This document shows, piece after piece, positions 43,321 through 47,755 of a stretch of DNA of 47,755 nt; within the stretch, counting starts at the first letter, position 1, and every line of letters begins with the position of its first letter. The notes beneath the pieces are model-generated. The model worked only from the letters and a program-made list of their open reading frames with translations. It did no database searches and had not been told where the DNA came from. A program made the position numbers and the translations under genes. Source of the DNA: Actinomycetes bacterium (GTDB lineage Bacteria; Actinomycetota; Acidimicrobiia; Acidimicrobiales; Acidimicrobiaceae); the NCBI GenBank assembly GCA_021799875.1, contig JAJYZP010000008.1, forward strand, positions 1-47,755, read 5' to 3'.

Positions 43321-44754
43321 CTATTGGCCAAATTTTGTTGCAGTACGCTCAGCTGTCTGCCTCGCCCATGTCGTAGTAGTCACAATACCAAGCGTGACGA
43401 TAACAGCACCGAGAACGACCATTACCAACCAGCTTGCATGGGTGGAACTCGTAAACCCCTTACCCAAAAGTGATCCACTCCCAACTGCTGCAAGCGCACC
43501 TACAATTGCAACACCGAGCGACTGACCAACTTGTCTGCTCGTCGATGCTACCGCCGCAGCGACACCCGCTTGCGCTCTCGGCATACCCGATACCGCGGTA
43601 TTTGTAATTGGGGCGTTGATAAAACCAAAGCCGATACCAAAGATAACATACGCGAGAAAGAGGTAGGCAAAGGAGGTAGTGGGAGTCAAGAACACGAGCA
43701 GTAATGCCCCAAGGCCTAGTCCTGCACCGCCGACGAGTAGTGAAAATCGAGGTCCAATCGTACCGACCAACCGACCTGAGAGTGGCGCGCAAACTATTGA
43801 CATGGCTGCCATGGGTAGAGTGTCGAGTCCAGCATCTAACGGACTGAGACCACGAACGCTTTGGAGGTAGAGCGTGTTCAAAAACAAGAATCCACTTAGA
43901 GCGACAAAAGCACCGATTGCAACGATGGTAGCTCCGGAGAACGGAATGCTTCTGAAAAATCGTAGGTCGATAAGCGGTTCACTTCGACGCAACTCAACCG
44001 CACCAAGGAGACCAAGGCTGATGAGCGCTATCGCAAAGATCGAGATCTCCGAGAGCGAGAACCATCCACTACTTGGACCCTGGATAATCCCATAGGTCAG
44101 GGTTCCAAGGAACACAACGATGAGTACTTGGCCCGGCGGATCGACCCGTCGTGCATGCGCCGCTCGCGACTCCGGGATGAATTTTCCAGCGAGTACAAGA
44201 GCAGCGATACCAATTGGAACATTAATCCAAAAGATCGATCTCCATCCAACCGAGCTCACCAGAGCCCCTCCAATGATCGGCCCAAGGGCCAAACTGATCC
44301 CCACGACCGCTCCCCAGATCCCGATCGCTTGTGCTCGCTCCCTCGGTTCGGTGAAAGTATTTGTGATAATTGAGAGAGCTACTGGGTTCAGCATCGAGCC
44401 ACCAACAGCCTGCATCATGCGAAATGCGATCAGAAATCCGAGGTTCGGACTCAAGGAGCATGCGAGACTACCTGATGCAAAGAGCAGCAATCCGAACTGA
44501 AAGGTCTTCCGACGACCGATACGATCCGCAGTTGATCCTGAGAGCATCAAAAAGCTGGCAAGTACGAGCGTGTACGCATCAACAGTCCACTGAAGTCCAG
44601 AAACCGATGCCTGAAATGCTCGACCGATGGACGGCAGGGCGACATTGACGATAGTGTTATCAAGCCCAACAATAAACAGACTCATACAGCAGATGAATAA
44701 TATTCCAATACGGCGCTGTCGGCTGAGATCTTGAAGAGTGAGAGAGGGAGCCAT
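43321..44754 (-). CDS. DHA2-family MFS drug:proton antiporter
   Basis: 477 residues with about 14 hydrophobic helices. The DHA2/EmrB-QacA signature is LDNTIVNVALPSIGRAF near the N-terminus, then LSGSTADRIGRRKTFQFGL (motif A) and IGIWGAVVGISLALGPIIGGALV (motif C, antiporters). Exports toxic compounds in exchange for protons; substrate unknown. ATG preceded by GAAGG. A 12-bp palindrome lies 131 bp upstream as a candidate operator, but no adjacent repressor gene is seen. Confidence 0.92.
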   Translation of the reverse strand: MAPSLTLQDLSRQRRIGILFICCMSLFIVGLDNTIVNVALPSIGRAFQASVSGLQWTVDAYTLVLASFLMLSGSTADRIGRRKTFQFGLLLFASGSLACSLSPNLGFLIAFRMMQAVGGSMLNPVALSIITNTFTEPRERAQAIGIWGAVVGISLALGPIIGGALVSSVGWRSIFWINVPIGIAALVLAGKFIPESRAAHARRVDPPGQVLIVVFLGTLTYGIIQGPSSGWFSLSEISIFAIALISLGLLGAVELRRSEPLIDLRFFRSIPFSGATIVAIGAFVALSGFLFLNTLYLQSVRGLSPLDAGLDTLPMAAMSIVCAPLSGRLVGTIGPRFSLLVGGAGLGLGALLLVFLTPTTSFAYLFLAYVIFGIGFGFINAPITNTAVSGMPRAQAGVAAAVASTSRQVGQSLGVAIVGALAAVGSGSLLGKGFTSSTHASWLVMVVLGAVIVTLGIVTTTTWARQTAERTATKFGQ

Positions 44755-44884
44755 TACCCGACCTTCACCACGTCACACTCGATCACGACTGAATGTAGTT
44801 GCACCATACCAGTATCCAACTCTATGCTTACTATTTCATTCCGCGAAACGGAGCGCAGCAACTGAGCAGCAGCGGCTCAACCGG

Positions 44885-44896
44885 ATTTGGCCAAAT
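44885..44896. promoter_or_regulatory. 12-bp palindrome upstream of the MFS gene
   Basis: ATTTGGCCAAAT is a perfect palindrome in the 204-bp gap between the MetX-like and MFS genes. Its core TTGGCCAAATT recurs at 43324-43334, at the MFS stop codon. A repressor operator is possible; chance is also possible. Confidence 0.25.
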
Positions 44897-44958
44897 TGCC
44901 GCAACGAGCCATTTGTAAGCTAAACACTGAGGTCACACCAAGCACAACAGAGGTGCGG

Positions 44959-45975
44959 CTAACTGTTCAGCCACTCGTGTACTGCGACCCTCAAAAAAGT
45001 TTCCTCATGATCCAGGCCTGCGGGACTTCCCGCTCTATGGCCCCAGATACTCGGAATAACACGCAGCTCTCCTGAACGTAAGTGAGTCAACTCGGCCTCG
45101 TTGTCCGCAACTCTAAAATAGAGATCGGTTTCGCTTGGAAGCAAGAGCACTCGCGCACGAATACTCGCAAGCGCCGCCGGGAGATCGCCGTCGAACGGAG
45201 CACGCGCGCTGATATCTGCGTGATACCAAGTCTTGGCCTGTGCATAGAGATCTGCTGCTCGATGGGATAAAAAAGAGGCCTCCCAGTCTGTCTTCAAGAA
45301 AGACTGGAGATCTGGTGCCCCAAGAGCGCTTCGGTAGAGACCTGCTCGATAAAAGTCCTGACTCAGACCCCACCCTGCATAGATGTGGCCAAAGGCGATC
45401 AATGACTTTACAGGCTCCGCCGAGAACTGGCCGCCTCCTCGGTACTCCGGTGCCGCTTCTAACGTCCGCAGCAGTCCTGAGAGAAAAACCTTGTTGTGAT
45501 CGGACGTACGAGCGCTTCCACACACCACAATGGCTCGCTCGACGAGTTCAGGATAGAGGGCAGCCCAGTGGTATGCTTGTCCCGCTCCCATAGAGAAGCC
45601 GTATGCACATTGAACGGTCGAAACCTGGAAATACTCGGTAAGGAGCCGATACTGCGCCTTAACATTGTCACCCATGGTGACTAAGTCCGGAAACCGGGGA
45701 TCATCACCTGCGCTACTCGATAGACCATTTGAGAACATATCCGGTATCACAATGAAGTATTTCGTTGGATCAAGAATCTGCCCCGGACCGATCAACCAAG
45801 TTAGATCCTCGTGCCTAGCGGTGTACGAGCATGGGTAGACAATCACATTGTCACGCGAAGCATTGATCACGCCATGCGACTGCCAAGCCAGCTCAGCAGA
45901 GCGGATAATGCCGCCCGACTCCACGGGAAGGTCACCGAGTTGGAAACGGCCTTCCTCGATTTTCCAGTCCGCCAC
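44959..45975 (-). CDS. MetX-like alpha/beta hydrolase
   Basis: 338 residues. The fold resembles homoserine O-acetyltransferase, with Ser128 in YGFSMGAGQAYHWA, Asp284 in SETDLYF and His313 in WGHRAG. The classical MetX nucleophile segment GGSMGG is altered to GFSMGA, so assignment to methionine synthesis is doubtful; members of this branch are uncharacterised acyltransferases or hydrolases. GTG at 45975 is chosen because GGAG lies 5 nt upstream; the frame extends 16 codons further to a TTG. No met genes are adjacent. Confidence 0.8.
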   Translation of the reverse strand: MADWKIEEGRFQLGDLPVESGGIIRSAELAWQSHGVINASRDNVIVYPCSYTARHEDLTWLIGPGQILDPTKYFIVIPDMFSNGLSSSAGDDPRFPDLVTMGDNVKAQYRLLTEYFQVSTVQCAYGFSMGAGQAYHWAALYPELVERAIVVCGSARTSDHNKVFLSGLLRTLEAAPEYRGGGQFSAEPVKSLIAFGHIYAGWGLSQDFYRAGLYRSALGAPDLQSFLKTDWEASFLSHRAADLYAQAKTWYHADISARAPFDGDLPAALASIRARVLLLPSETDLYFRVADNEAELTHLRSGELRVIPSIWGHRAGSPAGLDHEETFLRVAVHEWLNS

Positions 45976-47193
45976 TCTCACTCCATTCTCACACCACAGA
46001 GCCCGGGGCTCATCCCGTATCAATCGACTTAGAACTTCGGAAAGCCTGTGGAAACACTATTCCCTCCACTGACCACCCGTTGGCCTGGGCCATAATAGCG
46101 ACTCTACCCAGCTCACATAGAACCATCAAAAACTTTTCACGCTAACACTAGCACTCAATTCAGAGCTCGACCCAAGTAGAAGGGTCATCTCATCAAATGG
46201 AATTAATCTAGAGCTGCCCGAGGCTCCACTCCTTGGTGGCAGGGACGAAGCATGACATAAGAGAGACCTAGGCGGAGAGGCATCTCCCTCAGCTGAAGTA
46301 ACGAGCTACCAAGATGGTGGACGCTGTTCATGTCCAAGATCTCAGGGATGGGAACGTGATTGCACGTGCAGCTTGTCAGCTCTTCGTCAGTAGCGAACCG
46401 TTACGCTCCTCGGTGAGGAGCGCCGAAGTGGATACAGAAGCAGCAGCTGCAATCACCCTAGCCCATTGCGACGCCGAGCTCGGTGAGCACCGGTGGGTCT
46501 CTGCTAGTGCATCTGTGTCCAGTTCCAGATCACCTCTCGACCGTCCATAACAGGACGGGCCTAGCGCCATTGGACCGGGCTATCCGTGACGCTCAGATCG
46601 CACCCCAACGAAAGGCAATCTAGAAGAAGCACTACTCCCTCTATGGCTCGCGTAGACCGGTAAAGACAGTTCATCGAGGTGGAGTCAGTTTAGTCAAGTG
46701 TTTCCAATCGACCAAAGGTCTTGTTGTCGAGGTACTCAACATTGCTTCGTGGACGAGACGACACTCACCCCTCGCGCACCCGCAAGGTCAGGGTAATACT
46801 AGGTCTTCCTCAACGGCTGCCCGTGCACCGACCGGAGACGAGATCGGCTCCGGTCGGTCCATCAGTGTCGTCGATGACTACTACGACAATGAACGAATGC
46901 ACTCACCGTTAGACCTCTTCATGACCGAGTTGCATCCCAACCCCGTCGTCTCCGATGACAACGGTGGACACCGAAAATGGAACTGAGGAGATCGAGACTG
47001 CTCCCTGTTGGATGAGTGCCGGGGTGCAACGAGGAGCGACTTGATGAGGAACTCACGTTAAGGACACCGAACGAGGTCAAAGAAGATCCTCCACGCCTCT
47101 CAGACCGAGGTGGCATGAGAGACGAGGAGGTCGCAGCGGAAGCAAGATCGATCCGGAGATCAAATCTTCCCACACACTGTCGACAGAGATCCC
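45976..47193. other. Long gene-poor stretch, possibly with decayed DNA
   Basis: About 1.2 kb without a credible intact gene. It contains a perfect 8-bp hairpin CGCTCCTC/GAGGAGCG at 46404-46422 and a CCGTCC/GGACGG hairpin at 46541-46558. On the + strand near 46873-46917 a short stretch reads DDYYDNERMHSPLDL, faintly like the YN-ERPHS end of IS3-type transposases. No inverted-repeat ends or other transposase motifs are seen. Confidence 0.45.
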
Positions 47194-47755
47194 CTAACGG
47201 ATCGAAGAGTAGAAGTAACTCCGATAGGTAAAGTTAACCGGAGCGCTCCAAACACCCTTGTTCACGACTCGAACCGGAACCGTACCGGCCTGAAGAGGCG
47301 TAATAACGTCTAGCTCAGTAGAGCTTGCGTACGCAACTACCGCCCTAACACTTCCAAACCAAACTTCGACACCACAGTTTTGCAACGCGCCGTAACAACG
47401 TAATCCCGGAGCAGTAAAGTCAAGGCCGCGAAGCACTACGAATGCATGAGTATATCGGGGCGTCGACGTAGGACTAATGGTCGCTATGGCCGGACGCAGC
47501 ATAACCGTCAAGGAGTAGGTCTGAGACTGAATCGCTCCGAGTCCATCTTTCACCTCCACTGTGAAGGAGATTGGCTGACTCGTTGCGCTAGTTGGCGTTC
47601 CACTCAGTACACCACTCCCCGACAAGGTTATTCCCTCACCGCTGAGCTGTGTTGCACCAGAGGTAAGCGCGTAGGTATAGGGGGTCTCCCCACCAGTGGC
47701 TAGAAAGGTTGTGGTGTACGAGCTTCCAACCGTCGCTTTCGGTAGCGTAGCTGTT
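47194..47755 (-). CDS. Ig-like/IPT-domain surface protein, C-terminal part (runs off window)
   Basis: About 187 C-terminal residues; the frame is open to the window edge, so the start lies outside. First part: TLPKATVGSSYTTTFLATGGETPYTY, then LSGSGVLSGTPTSATSQPISFTVEVKD, the putative-Ig (He_PIG) repeat pattern. Second part: ATISPTSTPRYTHAFVVLRGLDFTAPG...VVAYASSTELDVITP, an IPT/TIG-like domain with one Cys pair (RCYGALQNC). Such repeats build large secreted or surface adhesin-like proteins. No anchor motif or C-terminal membrane helix is seen at the end (FTYRSYFYSSIR). Confidence 0.8.
   Translation of the reverse strand, partial: TATLPKATVGSSYTTTFLATGGETPYTYALTSGATQLSGEGITLSGSGVLSGTPTSATSQPISFTVEVKDGLGAIQSQTYSLTVMLRPAIATISPTSTPRYTHAFVVLRGLDFTAPGLRCYGALQNCGVEVWFGSVRAVVAYASSTELDVITPLQAGTVPVRVVNKGVWSAPVNFTYRSYFYSSIR

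Noticed and set aside
46870-46920. IS3-type transposase fragment
   Set aside because: Similarity is about ten residues only, with no upstream DDE motifs and no inverted repeats, so it is mentioned but not annotated as a pseudogene.

Overview
The window looks like a chromosomal segment from an actinobacterium of moderate G+C content. The strongest lineage evidence is the minus-strand gene order pgsA, sugar-nucleotide enzyme, gcvH, garA, ftsR-like merR, DUF151, second merR. It follows the mycobacterial Rv1822 to Rv1832 neighbourhood closely. The moderate G+C and the protein set suggest, but do not prove, an Acidimicrobiia member such as a Ferrimicrobium or Acidithrix relative. I see no rRNA, tRNA, CRISPR array or intact insertion sequence.

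Layout. 1-6.5 kb: tail of a Prx5-type peroxiredoxin, convergent bioY, pyruvate kinase, an EamA transporter divergent from a PsiE-like protein, a class II aldolase-family protein and a 49-residue DUF2256 protein. 6.5-18.6 kb: one long minus-strand block. In transcription order it has an MBL-fold hydrolase (Rv1339-like), pgsA, a nucleotidyltransferase/degenerate phosphomannomutase fusion, gcvH, garA, ftsR-like, DUF151, merR, gcvT, gcvPA and gcvPB. It carries the glycine cleavage P, T and H proteins together with the phospho-switch protein GarA. 18.6-22.3 kb: a membrane-anchored unknown, ccdA, a coiled-coil/PAS-like unknown and a DCC thiol protein. 22.6-29.8 kb: an addA-addB pair for double-strand break resection, with 4-base overlap. 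30.4-37.3 kb: Bcp peroxiredoxin, a DPP-IV-like S9 peptidase, MsrA, tryptophanase, a possible Cys-rich miniprotein, a small membrane protein and a DsrE-like protein. 37.7-47.8 kb: a GNAT plus MenC/N-succinylamino-acid-racemase pair, a lipoprotein, a glucose-dehydrogenase-type MDR enzyme, a DHA2 multidrug transporter, a MetX-like alpha/beta hydrolase, a 1.2-kb gene-poor stretch, and the C-terminal end of an Ig-like surface protein running off the right edge.

Themes. Central and one-carbon metabolism (pyk, gcv) lies beside signalling regulators. Thiol and oxidant defence genes recur (two peroxiredoxins, MsrA, CcdA, DCC, DsrE). Amino-acid turnover genes cluster on the right (tryptophanase, S9 peptidase, GNAT plus racemase).

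Several genes lacking a Shine-Dalgarno sequence have a TAnnnT hexamer exactly 6 nt before the start codon (gcvT, ccdA, addB, S9 peptidase, tnaA). This points to leaderless transcription. I found no convincing large undescribed system. The best leads are the degenerate mutase domain, the AddB lacking one predicted Fe-S ligand, the orphan 346-residue protein, a structured element upstream of bioY, and the D-amino-acid conversion gene pair.
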